Shown here: piece after piece, positions 42,637 to 51,007 of the stretch | Layout of the letters: the number at the start of each line of letters is the position of its first letter | Numbering within the stretch: position 1 is the first letter of the stretch | From: Amycolatopsis suaedae | GTDB lineage: Bacteria; Actinomycetota; Actinomycetes; Mycobacteriales; Pseudonocardiaceae | DNA: 64,000 nt | Assembly: GCF_004214935.1 (NCBI RefSeq) | Contig: NZ_SFCC01000011.1 | Location: forward strand, 1-64,000 | Direction of reading: 5' to 3' | Notes under the pieces: model-generated | Told to the model about the DNA's origin: nothing | Databases searched by the model: none | Seen by the model: the letters and a program-made list of their open reading frames with translations, nothing else | Translations under genes and position numbers: made by a program

Positions 42637-45426
42637 ATGAGCGGAGAGCAGGACGGCGTGGCAGGAACGACACGGACGAAGAAGAGCGACACGGCGAGCA
42701 ACGGTGCTCGTCGGCGGCTGGTGATCGTCGAGTCGCCGACCAAGGCCCGCAAGATCGCTCCCTACCTCGGTCGCGGATACGTCGTGGAGTCCTCGGTCGG
42801 GCACATCCGCGACCTCCCCAGGGGCGCCGCCGACGTCCCCGCGGCGTACAAGGGCCAGGCGTGGGCCCGCCTCGGGGTCGACGTCGACAACGGCTTCGAG
42901 CCGCTCTACATCGTCACCCCGGACAAGAAGTCCAAGGTCACCGAGCTGAAGGGCCTGCTCAAGGACGTCGACGAGCTCTACCTGGCGACGGACCCCGACC
43001 GCGAGGGCGAGGCCATCGCCTGGCACCTGCTGGAGACCCTCAAGCCGAAGGTCCCGGTGCGCCGGATGGTGTTCCACGAGATCACCGAGCAGGCCATCCG
43101 CTCGGCCGCCGAGAGCACCCGCGACCTCGACCCGGACCTGGTCGACGCGCAGGAGACCCGCCGTATCCTCGACCGCCTCTACGGCTACGAGGTCTCCCCC
43201 GTGCTGTGGAAGAAGGTCATGCCGAAGCTGTCGGCGGGCCGCGTGCAGTCGGTGGCGACCCGGATCATCGTGGAGCGCGAGCGGGAGCGGATGCGCTTCA
43301 CCTCGGCGTCGTACTGGGACATCTCCGCGGTGATGGACGCCGGCGCCGACGCCGCACCGCGTAACTTCCCGGCCAGGCTCGTCTCGGTCGACGGCGCGCG
43401 GCTGGCCACCGGCCGTGACTTCGGCCCGGACGGCAGGCTCAAGGACGCCAAGGCCGACCTGCGCATCCTCGCCGAGGCCGACGCGACCCGGCTGGCGCAG
43501 GCGCTGGCCGACCGCGAGTTCACCGTCGCCAGCGTCGAGGAGAAGCCCTACACCCGGCGGCCCTACCCGCCGTTCATGACGTCGACGCTGCAGCAGGAGG
43601 CCGGCCGCAAGCTGCGGTTCTCCTCGGAGACCACCATGCGGGTGGCGCAGCGGCTGTACGAGAACGGCTACATCACCTATATGCGTACCGACTCCACGAC
43701 GCTGTCGGAGACGGCGATCGCGGCGGCCCGCAGCCAGGCCACCCAGCTGTACGGCAAGGACCACGTGGCCGACAAGCCGCGGCAGTACACCCGCAAGGTG
43801 AAGAACGCGCAGGAGGCCCACGAGGCGATCCGCCCGGCAGGCGAGGTGTTCCGCACGCCCGGCCAGGTCGCCGGTGAGCTGGCCGCCGACGAGTTCCGCC
43901 TGTACGAGCTGATCTGGCAGCGGACCATCGCCTCGCAGATGGCCGACGCCAAGGGCACCACGATGTCGGTGCGCATCGCGGGCACCGCAGCCAGCGGTGA
44001 GGAGTGCGTGTTCGCCGCGTCCGGCCGGACGATCACCTTCGCCGGGTTCCTCAAGGCCTACGTCGAGGCGGTCGACACCGAGTCCGGTGCCGAGGCCGAC
44101 GACAAGCAGAGCAGGCTGCCGCAGCTGGCCAAGGGTCAGGACCTCACGGCGAACGAGCTGAACCCCGAGGGCCACACGACCTCGCCGCCCGCCCGGTTCA
44201 CCGAGCCCAGCCTGATCAGCAAGCTGGAGGAACTGGGGATCGGCAGGCCGTCGACCTACACCTCGATCATCAAGACCATCCAGGACCGCGGCTACGTGTG
44301 GAAGAAGGGCTCGGCCCTGGTGCCGTCCTGGGTCGCGTTCGCCGTGATCGGGCTGATGGAACAGCACTTCGAGCGCCTGGTGGACTACAGCTTCACCGCG
44401 GGCATGGAGGACGAGCTCGACCGCATCGCCGCCGGCAACGAGCAGCGCACCCAGTGGCTGACGAAGTTCTACTTCGGCGGCGACATGGGCGTCGACGGCT
44501 CGATCGGCAGGCTCGGCGGGCTGAAGAAGCTGGTCGAGGGCAGCGTCGAGGACATCGACGCACGCGAGATCAACTCGATCCCGCTGTTCACCGACGACGG
44601 TGGCCGTCCCGTGGTGGTCAGGGTCGGCCGGTACGGGCCGTACCTGGAGCGCATCGTCGAGGGCGAGTCGCAGCGGGCCAACCTGCCCGAGGACCTGCCG
44701 CCCGACGAGCTGACCGCCGAGATCGCGGAGAAGCTGTTCGCCACCCCGCAGGAGGGGCGTTCGCTGGGCACCGACCCGGTGAGCGGGCACGAGATCGTCG
44801 CCAAGGAGGGCCGGTTCGGGCCCTACGTCACCGAGCTGCTGCCGGACGAGGAGCCGCTGCCGGAGGACGCCACGGCCGCGCAGAAGAAGGCCGCGAAGGC
44901 GAAGAAGCCCAAGCCGCGTACGGCGTCGCTGTTCAAGTCGATGGACATCGAGACGGTGAACCTCGACGACGCGCTGAAGCTGCTGTCGCTGCCCAGGGTC
45001 GTCGGCAAGGACCCGGAGTCCGGCGACGAGATCACCGCGCAGAACGGCCGTTACGGCCCCTACCTGAAGAAGGGCACCGACTCGCGGTCGCTGGAGACCG
45101 AGGAGCAGCTGTTCTCGATCACTCTCGACGAGGCGCTGAAGATCTACGCGGAGCCCAAGCGCCGCGGCAGGCAGGCGGCGGCCAGGCCGCCGCTGCGGGA
45201 ACTGGGCGACGATCCGGTCTCCGGCAAGCCGATGGTGATCAAGGACGGCCGGTTCGGGCCCTATGTCACCGACGGGGAGTTCAACGCTACGCTGCGCAAG
45301 ACGGACAGTGTCGAGTCCGTGACCCCTGAGCGCGCGGCCGAACTACTGGCGGAGAAGCGCGCGAAGGGCCCCGCGCCGAAGAAGAAGGCTCCGGCGCGGA
45401 AGAAAAAGGCTACGGCCAAGAAATAA
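42637..45426 (+). CDS. topA: DNA topoisomerase I
   Basis: The 929-aa type IA topoisomerase relaxes negative supercoils. The TOPRIM domain (LVIVESPTKARKI; ATDPDREGEAIAWHL), the active-site tyrosine in NGYITYMRTDST, and a lysine-rich C-terminal tail typical of actinobacterial TopA are present. The GTG at 42658 is an alternative start. It would match the N-terminus length of mycobacterial TopA and has AGGA just upstream, so the first seven residues are uncertain. The position next to holB follows the Rv3646c region. Confidence 0.96.
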   Translation: MSGEQDGVAGTTRTKKSDTASNGARRRLVIVESPTKARKIAPYLGRGYVVESSVGHIRDLPRGAADVPAAYKGQAWARLGVDVDNGFEPLYIVTPDKKSKVTELKGLLKDVDELYLATDPDREGEAIAWHLLETLKPKVPVRRMVFHEITEQAIRSAAESTRDLDPDLVDAQETRRILDRLYGYEVSPVLWKKVMPKLSAGRVQSVATRIIVERERERMRFTSASYWDISAVMDAGADAAPRNFPARLVSVDGARLATGRDFGPDGRLKDAKADLRILAEADATRLAQALADREFTVASVEEKPYTRRPYPPFMTSTLQQEAGRKLRFSSETTMRVAQRLYENGYITYMRTDSTTLSETAIAAARSQATQLYGKDHVADKPRQYTRKVKNAQEAHEAIRPAGEVFRTPGQVAGELAADEFRLYELIWQRTIASQMADAKGTTMSVRIAGTAASGEECVFAASGRTITFAGFLKAYVEAVDTESGAEADDKQSRLPQLAKGQDLTANELNPEGHTTSPPARFTEPSLISKLEELGIGRPSTYTSIIKTIQDRGYVWKKGSALVPSWVAFAVIGLMEQHFERLVDYSFTAGMEDELDRIAAGNEQRTQWLTKFYFGGDMGVDGSIGRLGGLKKLVEGSVEDIDAREINSIPLFTDDGGRPVVVRVGRYGPYLERIVEGESQRANLPEDLPPDELTAEIAEKLFATPQEGRSLGTDPVSGHEIVAKEGRFGPYVTELLPDEEPLPEDATAAQKKAAKAKKPKPRTASLFKSMDIETVNLDDALKLLSLPRVVGKDPESGDEITAQNGRYGPYLKKGTDSRSLETEEQLFSITLDEALKIYAEPKRRGRQAAARPPLRELGDDPVSGKPMVIKDGRFGPYVTDGEFNATLRKTDSVESVTPERAAELLAEKRAKGPAPKKKAPARKKKATAKK

Positions 45427-45447
45427 CGCGTCGATGGGGGTTGACGG

Positions 45448-46707
45448 TTGACCAGGTCTCCGGGAGAAGACGAACGCCGTGCGGTGGAGACCTGGTTGCG
45501 CCGTCGAGGCCTGCCCATGGTCGTGCTGCGGTCCGGGCGTAGCGGCTCGCTGCTGCGCCGCTCGGTGCCGGCACAGACGTTCCTGCTGCTCTTCGGGCCC
45601 ATGGGTGTCGCACTGCTCCGCCTGCTCGACACGTCGGAGGAGGCGTTCGACGCGAAGCTCGCCGACAACGCCTACACGCTGACGGTCGCCGCACTCGTGA
45701 TCGCACTGCTCGTCGTGCCGGTGCTGTGCGGCTGGCTGATCAGCAGGGGGATGCGCCGCTGGAACGAGCGAGTGCGGATGACGGTGGCCATCGTCGTCAC
45801 GTTGCTGACCGCGGTCGTGTCGCCTGTCGTGGAGTGGCGGACCGGACTCGGCTCGACGCTGGTGTCCGGGTTGGTCGAGGGGGTCATCACCCTGCTGGTG
45901 ATCCTGCTGCTGGTCCGCATCGGTGCCGGCGCGGTGCTGGTGTGGGCGTTGCGCAGTGCCGCGGGCCAGGTGACGGTCCTCGGCACGTTGGCGGCCCGCG
46001 CGCTGCCGCTGCTGCTGTTGTTCGTGATGTTCGCGTTCTTCACCGGTGAGCTGTGGCAGGCCGCCGATCACCTCACCAGAGCACAGCTCTGGGCCGTGGT
46101 GGGCTTCCTCAGCCTGGTCGGCGCCCTGTTCATGGCGACCCGCCTGCGGGACGAGCTGTCGGACCTGAACGCGACCCGGGTCGACCCCCGCAAGGTGCTG
46201 CGCGGTACCCCGCTCGCCGGTTCGCTCGACCTGGTCGGCGAGACCGTGCCGACGAAGTTGTCCAGGGGCGAGCGCGTCAACGTGGCGGTCGTGCTGTTCC
46301 TCGCGCAGGCCCTGCAGGTCGTCGCGTTCGTGATCCTGGTCTTCGCGTTCTTTCTGGTCTTCGGCAAGCTCATGGTTCAGCCGGAGGTGGTGACCGAGTA
46401 CGTCGGCAGGGAGTCGCCCGCGGGCACGCTGTACGGCCAGGAACTGCCGGTGAGCCGCGCGCTGCTGCAGGTGTCGCTGTTCCTGGCGGTGTTCTCCGGG
46501 CTGTACTTCGCCTCGTCGACCTCCAGCGACGACAGCTACCGCAGGGCGTTCTTCGAGCCCCTGCTCGATGAGGTCGCGGTAGGCCTCGCAGCGCGTGACG
46601 TGTATCGCGCCCGTTGGGCGGATGCGCACAGCGAGCACGCCACTACCCTGGAAAGGGACGGCACCGCGAGCGTGGGGACTGGTCGGCATGAACCCGGCGA
46701 ACGATGA
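45448..46707 (+). CDS. Polytopic membrane protein of unknown function
   Basis: The TTG at 45448 is seven bases after GGGGG and gives 419 aa. Seven or eight hydrophobic segments are visible, with a conserved-looking loop ELSDLNATRVDPRKVLRGTPLAG (about 230-255). The cytoplasmic tail is charged. I do not recognise the family. It lies 21 bp after topA, so it may be cotranscribed, and overlaps the next gene by 20 nt. Confidence 0.75.
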   Translation: MTRSPGEDERRAVETWLRRRGLPMVVLRSGRSGSLLRRSVPAQTFLLLFGPMGVALLRLLDTSEEAFDAKLADNAYTLTVAALVIALLVVPVLCGWLISRGMRRWNERVRMTVAIVVTLLTAVVSPVVEWRTGLGSTLVSGLVEGVITLLVILLLVRIGAGAVLVWALRSAAGQVTVLGTLAARALPLLLLFVMFAFFTGELWQAADHLTRAQLWAVVGFLSLVGALFMATRLRDELSDLNATRVDPRKVLRGTPLAGSLDLVGETVPTKLSRGERVNVAVVLFLAQALQVVAFVILVFAFFLVFGKLMVQPEVVTEYVGRESPAGTLYGQELPVSRALLQVSLFLAVFSGLYFASSTSSDDSYRRAFFEPLLDEVAVGLAARDVYRARWADAHSEHATTLERDGTASVGTGRHEPGER

Positions 46708-47212
46708 CGCACTCTTCTCCGGCGACGGGACGCAGGCACCGGCGCCCCCGAGGACATTCGGGGACCCGCTGGCCGGGCTGGTGACCACGGCGCCCGCCGC
46801 ACCCGGCGAGGACATCCTGGGCCCGCCGCGGGCCAAACCGGTCCAGCCGGTGGAGCCGGACTCCGATGTGGTGCGGGAGATGGTCCGCGCCGCCATGGGC
46901 GAGGCCGGTGAGGCACCCGCCGAAGCCGGCGAGCAGGCCGAGGAGCCCGCGGCCGCCACACCGGCCCAGGCTCCGCCACCCGTGCCGCCCGTCGAGGTGC
47001 CGCGGCAGCGCACCTGGCCGGTCAAGGCCCCGCAGCTACGCAAGGTGCGGCGCAAGTTCCGGGAGGAAGGCTCCGCGGGAGTCGTCCGCCCGAAGCCGTC
47101 CAGCGGAATGGCGGGCATGATCGTCGCGCTGGTGCTGATCGCGGTGTTCGTCATCGTGGCCATCCAGCTGGTGTCCAGCCTGATCAACGGCCTCAGCGAC
47201 ATGTTCAACTGA
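46688..47212 (+). CDS. Proline-rich protein with a C-terminal membrane anchor
   Basis: From the ATG at 46688 this is 174 aa. The first 110 residues are Pro/Ala/Glu-rich and disordered, then a basic stretch (RKVRRKFREEG) and a single C-terminal TM helix (MAGMIVALVLIAVFVIVAIQLV). Such tail-anchored proteins face the cytoplasm. Function unknown. Its stop codon is the base of a hairpin. Confidence 0.65.
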   Translation: MNPANDDALFSGDGTQAPAPPRTFGDPLAGLVTTAPAAPGEDILGPPRAKPVQPVEPDSDVVREMVRAAMGEAGEAPAEAGEQAEEPAAATPAQAPPPVPPVEVPRQRTWPVKAPQLRKVRRKFREEGSAGVVRPKPSSGMAGMIVALVLIAVFVIVAIQLVSSLINGLSDMFN

Positions 47213-47242
47213 CCGTGCCCATGGGGGTTAGCCCAGCACGGT
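47212..47242. terminator. Hairpin after the topA-membrane protein run
   Basis: ACCGTGC...GCACGGT forms an outer stem with an inner TGGG/CCCA pairing. It starts at the stop codon of the preceding gene and lies before the next -10. Confidence 0.5.
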
Positions 47243-47254
47243 GACGTGCCCAGC

Positions 47255-47260
47255 TACGCT
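47255..47260 (+). promoter_or_regulatory. Leaderless -10 of the MFS-kinase fusion gene
   Basis: TACGCT ends six bases before the ATG at 47267. Confidence 0.5.
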
Positions 47261-47266
47261 GGCGCC

Positions 47267-49327
47267 ATGGTCGCGGAGCGTCGTGCGGAGACGGAGGGCG
47301 CCACAGCGCAGCCTGCCCCACGACACGAGTCCACGGTTCATCGCGCGCGACGGGTACTGGCGATCCGGCCGTTCCGCAGGCTGTGGTTCGTCACCTACAT
47401 GTGCAGCTCGGCCGACTGGATGTCGCTGATGGCGCTGTCGGCGCTGGTCAGCAACATGACCCAGGACTACACCGCGCAGAGCTTCGCGTTCGGTTCCGTG
47501 GTCATCACCAACCTGCTGCCCGGGCTGCTGTTCGCCCCGCTGGGCGGCCTGCTGGCCGACCGGTTCGACCGGCGCAAGATCATGGTCGTCTGCGACCTGC
47601 TGCGGTTCGGGCTGCTCATGTCGATCGTGTTCATCGACGCCCCGTGGTGGCTGTACGTCGGCAACTTCTTCGTCGGCGTCTCGGCGATGGCCTGGATCCC
47701 GTCCAAGGACGCGGCGGTGCCCAACCTGCTGCGCAGGCGGGACCAGGTGGAGACGGCCAACCAGCTCGGCATGGTGATGACCTACGGCCTGGCGGTCATC
47801 ACCGGCGCCGGCTTCTACGCCATCGTCACCGGTGTCCGGACCACCTTCCATCTGCCGGACGAGTTCATCGGGCTCAACGGGCCGATCAAGATCGCGGTCG
47901 TGGTCGCGGCACTGCTGTACCTGGCCAGCGCGCTGACGATCGCCACCCGGATTCCCGAGCTGTCGCTGCGCAACGTCCACGAGTCGCCGCTGAAGCAGGA
48001 GCCGAAGGACGACGGGGAACCGTCCGGGTTCCTGACGATGATCAAGGACGCCGCGCGGTTCGTGCGTACCACCCCGCTGGTGCGCGGCCTCTTCATCGGG
48101 CTGGTCGGTGCGCTGGCGGCGGGGGGCGCGGTCATCGGCAGCGCCCAGGTCTACGCGTACAGCCTCAACGCGGGCCAGTCCGCGTTCGGCATGCTGTTCG
48201 CGGCCGTTTTCGTCGGGCTCACCATCGGCATGGCCGGGGCGCCGAAGCTGGCGCGGCGGCTGCCGCACGACCGGTTGTTCGGTGTCGCCATCGTGTTCGC
48301 CGGGTTCTCGCTGATCCTGGTCGCGCTGTCGCCGCATCTCGCGGTCTCGCTGATCACCGTCATGCTCGTCGGTGCCTGTGCGGGCGCCGCTTTCCTCACC
48401 GGCGTGACGATCATCGGGTCACAGGTCGACGACGCCATCCGCGGCCGGATCAACGCGATCTACCAGTCGCTGATGAAGGTCGTGCTGGGGCTGTCGGTGG
48501 CGGTGGTACCGCTGCTGATCGCCCTGGTGCGGCCGACGAAGGTCGACGTGTGGGGCGGCCTGATCACCATCGACGGCACCCGTCCCGTCATGCTCGGCGG
48601 CGGCCTGCTGGCCGCGCTCGTCGGCGTGCTCGCCTACCGGCAGATGGACTCCCGGCGCACCGAGCCGATCCTCGCCGACCTGCGCAACGCACTACGCAGG
48701 CGTCCCCGGCGGGTCAACGGCCTGCTGATCACCATCGAGGGCACCACGGCCGCCGACACCTCGGGGCAGGCGGCGCAGCTCGCCGAGTGGCTCGACCACG
48801 GGCCACGCAACGTCGTGCTGGCCGCCGATCCCGCGCTGGACCAGGAACGGCTGACCACCCTGCTGACCACGGCGGAGCTGACCGGCGCGCGGGCACAGGC
48901 GCTGGCCGCCGCCGCGGTGCGGGCCGATCTGGTCGAGCGGGACGTCCAGCCGGCGCTGGACGGCGGGTCGATCGTGGTGATGGAGCGCTATGTCGACTCG
49001 CCGCTGGCGCACCTGTCGGCCGTCGCCGGGCTGGACCCGGAGGAGTTCGAGGGGCTGGCCGACTGGGCGACCGGGCAGTTGCGGCCGGACATCACCGTGC
49101 TGCTGGACAAGGCGCCGGAGGGGAACGGGATCGGCCGGTCCGAGTCGAGCGACCAGTGGGGCGTGAAGCACCTGCTGTCCGAGATGGCCGCGGCCGACCC
49201 GGACCGTTACGTGGTCGTCGATGCCGACGGCACCGAGGAACAGGTACGCGAACGGGTCAGGGATGCCGTGCGGGCCGTGCTGATCGGGCCGTTCGCGGGG
49301 GTCGCGCCAACGGAGGCGACATCGTGA
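47267..49327 (+). CDS. MFS transporter fused to a degenerate thymidylate-kinase domain
   Basis: This 686-aa protein joins a 12-TM MFS transporter (about residues 30-480; LADRFDRRKIM after TM2) to a C-terminal P-loop kinase-like domain (about 485-680) of the dTMP-kinase family. The kinase half is degenerate. The P-loop reads EGTTAADTSG with no GKS/T, and the usual DR(Y/F) motif is ERYVDSPLAHL. It still lies directly upstream of holB, keeping the common tmk-holB order. I use the ATG at 47267 because of the leaderless -10. Kinase activity is doubtful. Confidence 0.88.
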   Translation: MVAERRAETEGATAQPAPRHESTVHRARRVLAIRPFRRLWFVTYMCSSADWMSLMALSALVSNMTQDYTAQSFAFGSVVITNLLPGLLFAPLGGLLADRFDRRKIMVVCDLLRFGLLMSIVFIDAPWWLYVGNFFVGVSAMAWIPSKDAAVPNLLRRRDQVETANQLGMVMTYGLAVITGAGFYAIVTGVRTTFHLPDEFIGLNGPIKIAVVVAALLYLASALTIATRIPELSLRNVHESPLKQEPKDDGEPSGFLTMIKDAARFVRTTPLVRGLFIGLVGALAAGGAVIGSAQVYAYSLNAGQSAFGMLFAAVFVGLTIGMAGAPKLARRLPHDRLFGVAIVFAGFSLILVALSPHLAVSLITVMLVGACAGAAFLTGVTIIGSQVDDAIRGRINAIYQSLMKVVLGLSVAVVPLLIALVRPTKVDVWGGLITIDGTRPVMLGGGLLAALVGVLAYRQMDSRRTEPILADLRNALRRRPRRVNGLLITIEGTTAADTSGQAAQLAEWLDHGPRNVVLAADPALDQERLTTLLTTAELTGARAQALAAAAVRADLVERDVQPALDGGSIVVMERYVDSPLAHLSAVAGLDPEEFEGLADWATGQLRPDITVLLDKAPEGNGIGRSESSDQWGVKHLLSEMAAADPDRYVVVDADGTEEQVRERVRDAVRAVLIGPFAGVAPTEATS

Positions 49328-50520
49328 GCCTGCCCGGGGTGTGGGCGCAGCTGGTCGGTCAGGAGCCGGCCGTCGAGACGCTGTCCGCTGCCGCGGCAGC
49401 CGCTGCGGCACTGGTCAGGGGTGAGACCACCGAGCCGGGCGCGATGACCCACGCCTGGCTGCTCACCGGGCCGCCGGGGTCCGGCCGGTCGGTGGCGGCG
49501 CGGACGTTCGCCGCGGCACTGCAGTGCATGGCCGGTGTCGGGTGCGGGGAGTGTCCCGGCTGCCGTACGGCGATGTCCGGCACGCATGCGGACGTCCGGC
49601 TGGTGGTCCCGGAGGGGCTGTCGATCTCGGTCGCCGAGATGCGTGCCCTCGTGCAGGCGGCCGCGCGGCTGCCGACCACCGGGCAGTGGCAGGTGGTCAT
49701 CATCGAGGACGCCGACCGGCTCACCGAAGGTGCCGCGAACGCGTTGCTGAAGGCCGTCGAGGAGCCGCCGGAGCGGACGGTGTTCCTGCTCTGCGCGCCG
49801 TCGGACCACCCGGAGGACGTGTCGGTGACCATCCGGTCGCGTTGCCGGCTGGTGCACCTGCGGACACCGCCGCCCGCGGCGATCGCGGAGGTGCTGGTCG
49901 AGCGCGATGGCGTCGAGCCGGAACTGGCCGAGTGGGCCGCGTCGGTGTGCGGTGGGCACGTCGGGCGGGCGCGTCGGCTGGCCACCGACGAGAACGCGCG
50001 CAAGCGCAGGGAGTCCGTGCTGCGGATCCCGCTCGGGCTGCGGCGTGGCTCGGACGTGTTCGCCAGTGCCGACGCGTTGATCGCGGCCGCCGAGTCGGAC
50101 GCGGTCGAGGAGAGCAAGGAACGCGACGAGGTCGAGAAGTCCGAGCTGCGGACCGCGATGGGCGGCGACGGCACCGGGCGCGGTGTCGCCGGAGCCAAGC
50201 GGGCCGCGGAGGCGGCGGTCAAGGCACTGGAGAAGCGGCAGAAGTCGCGGGCCACCCGTACCCAGCGCGACACGCTGGACCTGGCGCTGATCGACCTGGC
50301 CGGCTTCTACCGGGACGTGTTGGTCACCGGCAGCCGCGCGGGCGCCCGGCTCACCCACCCCGATCACGCCGAGGCCATCGCGTCCGCGGCGGCCCAGTGG
50401 TCGCCGGAGTCCACCCTGCGCCGCCTGGAGGCGGTCCTCGCCTGCCGCGAGGCCATCGAGGTCAACGTGAAGCCGCGCATCGCCGTCGAGGCGATGGTGA
50501 TGAGCCTCCGGCAGGGCTGA
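49324..50520 (+). CDS. holB: DNA polymerase III subunit delta' (clamp loader)
   Basis: The 398-aa clamp-loader subunit overlaps the preceding gene by GTGA. The AAA+ fold has GPPGSGRSVAA as a modified Walker A (Arg in place of Lys, as is common in non-hydrolysing delta'). The zinc-binding cysteines are in CGECPGC. The family motif ANALLKAVEEPPERTVFLL is followed by the SRC motif (TIRSRCRLV). It matches Rv3644c. An acidic insert (about residues 260-290) precedes the C-terminal collar domain. Confidence 0.92.
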   Translation: MSLPGVWAQLVGQEPAVETLSAAAAAAAALVRGETTEPGAMTHAWLLTGPPGSGRSVAARTFAAALQCMAGVGCGECPGCRTAMSGTHADVRLVVPEGLSISVAEMRALVQAAARLPTTGQWQVVIIEDADRLTEGAANALLKAVEEPPERTVFLLCAPSDHPEDVSVTIRSRCRLVHLRTPPPAAIAEVLVERDGVEPELAEWAASVCGGHVGRARRLATDENARKRRESVLRIPLGLRRGSDVFASADALIAAAESDAVEESKERDEVEKSELRTAMGGDGTGRGVAGAKRAAEAAVKALEKRQKSRATRTQRDTLDLALIDLAGFYRDVLVTGSRAGARLTHPDHAEAIASAAAQWSPESTLRRLEAVLACREAIEVNVKPRIAVEAMVMSLRQG

Positions 50521-50540
50521 CGCTCCCGTTCCCGTCAGGG

Positions 50541-51004
50541 CACGTGAAGGCCACCTTCATCACGTCTCACGTCAGGGCCCCGGCAAAGTCGGATGGTGAG
50601 TGTCGTGTCCGGGAACGCGAATGACGTGTTCAGGAACGCGAAACTTGTGCTCCGGCCCGGCGCGGTCGCGCGAACGGCCCGTTCGGCCTGCCGATGACGG
50701 GCTGGTCTCGCTATCTGGGACCGGTGTGCCGGACAGTGGGACCAGGCGAGCGGAACGTGCAACTCGCGGGTCGGGAACGGTCGACTCGCGGGTCGGGAAC
50801 GGAGGACTCGCGCGAACGGCCCGTTCACGTGGGCGACCGGCACCACGTGAGAACCGGCGTCCACATGGTGAGTTCTGCGCTCACGCACGCGAGTTCTACG
50901 TTCAGGTACACGAGTTCCACGCTCGAGACCAGACACCTCGCCTGGCCGCCACCGGACTTTGCCGGGCTCCTGACGTCTCACGTAATGAAGGTGGCCTTCA
51001 CGAG
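50541..51004. repeat. Inverted-repeat-flanked cassette of 21-22-bp degenerate repeats
   Basis: Arms of 50 bp at 50541-50590 and 50955-51004 match in inverted orientation at about 43 of 50 positions. Each contains GTGAAGGCCACCTTCAT or its complement. Between them lie short repeats in both orientations. GAGTTC units start at 50870, 50891 and 50912 (21-bp period). GGAACGCGAA occurs at 50612 and 50633 (21 bp). ACTCGCGGGTCGGGAACGG occurs at 50762 and 50784 (22 bp). GCGCGAACGGCCCGTTC occurs at 50668 and 50810. No reliable ORF is present. It separates the converging holB and secreted-protein genes. Confidence 0.8.
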
Positions 51005-51007
51005 CTG

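Noticed and set aside
50541..51004. CRISPR array
   Set aside because: The 21-22-bp units are tandem with no unique spacers, occur in both orientations, and no cas genes are nearby.
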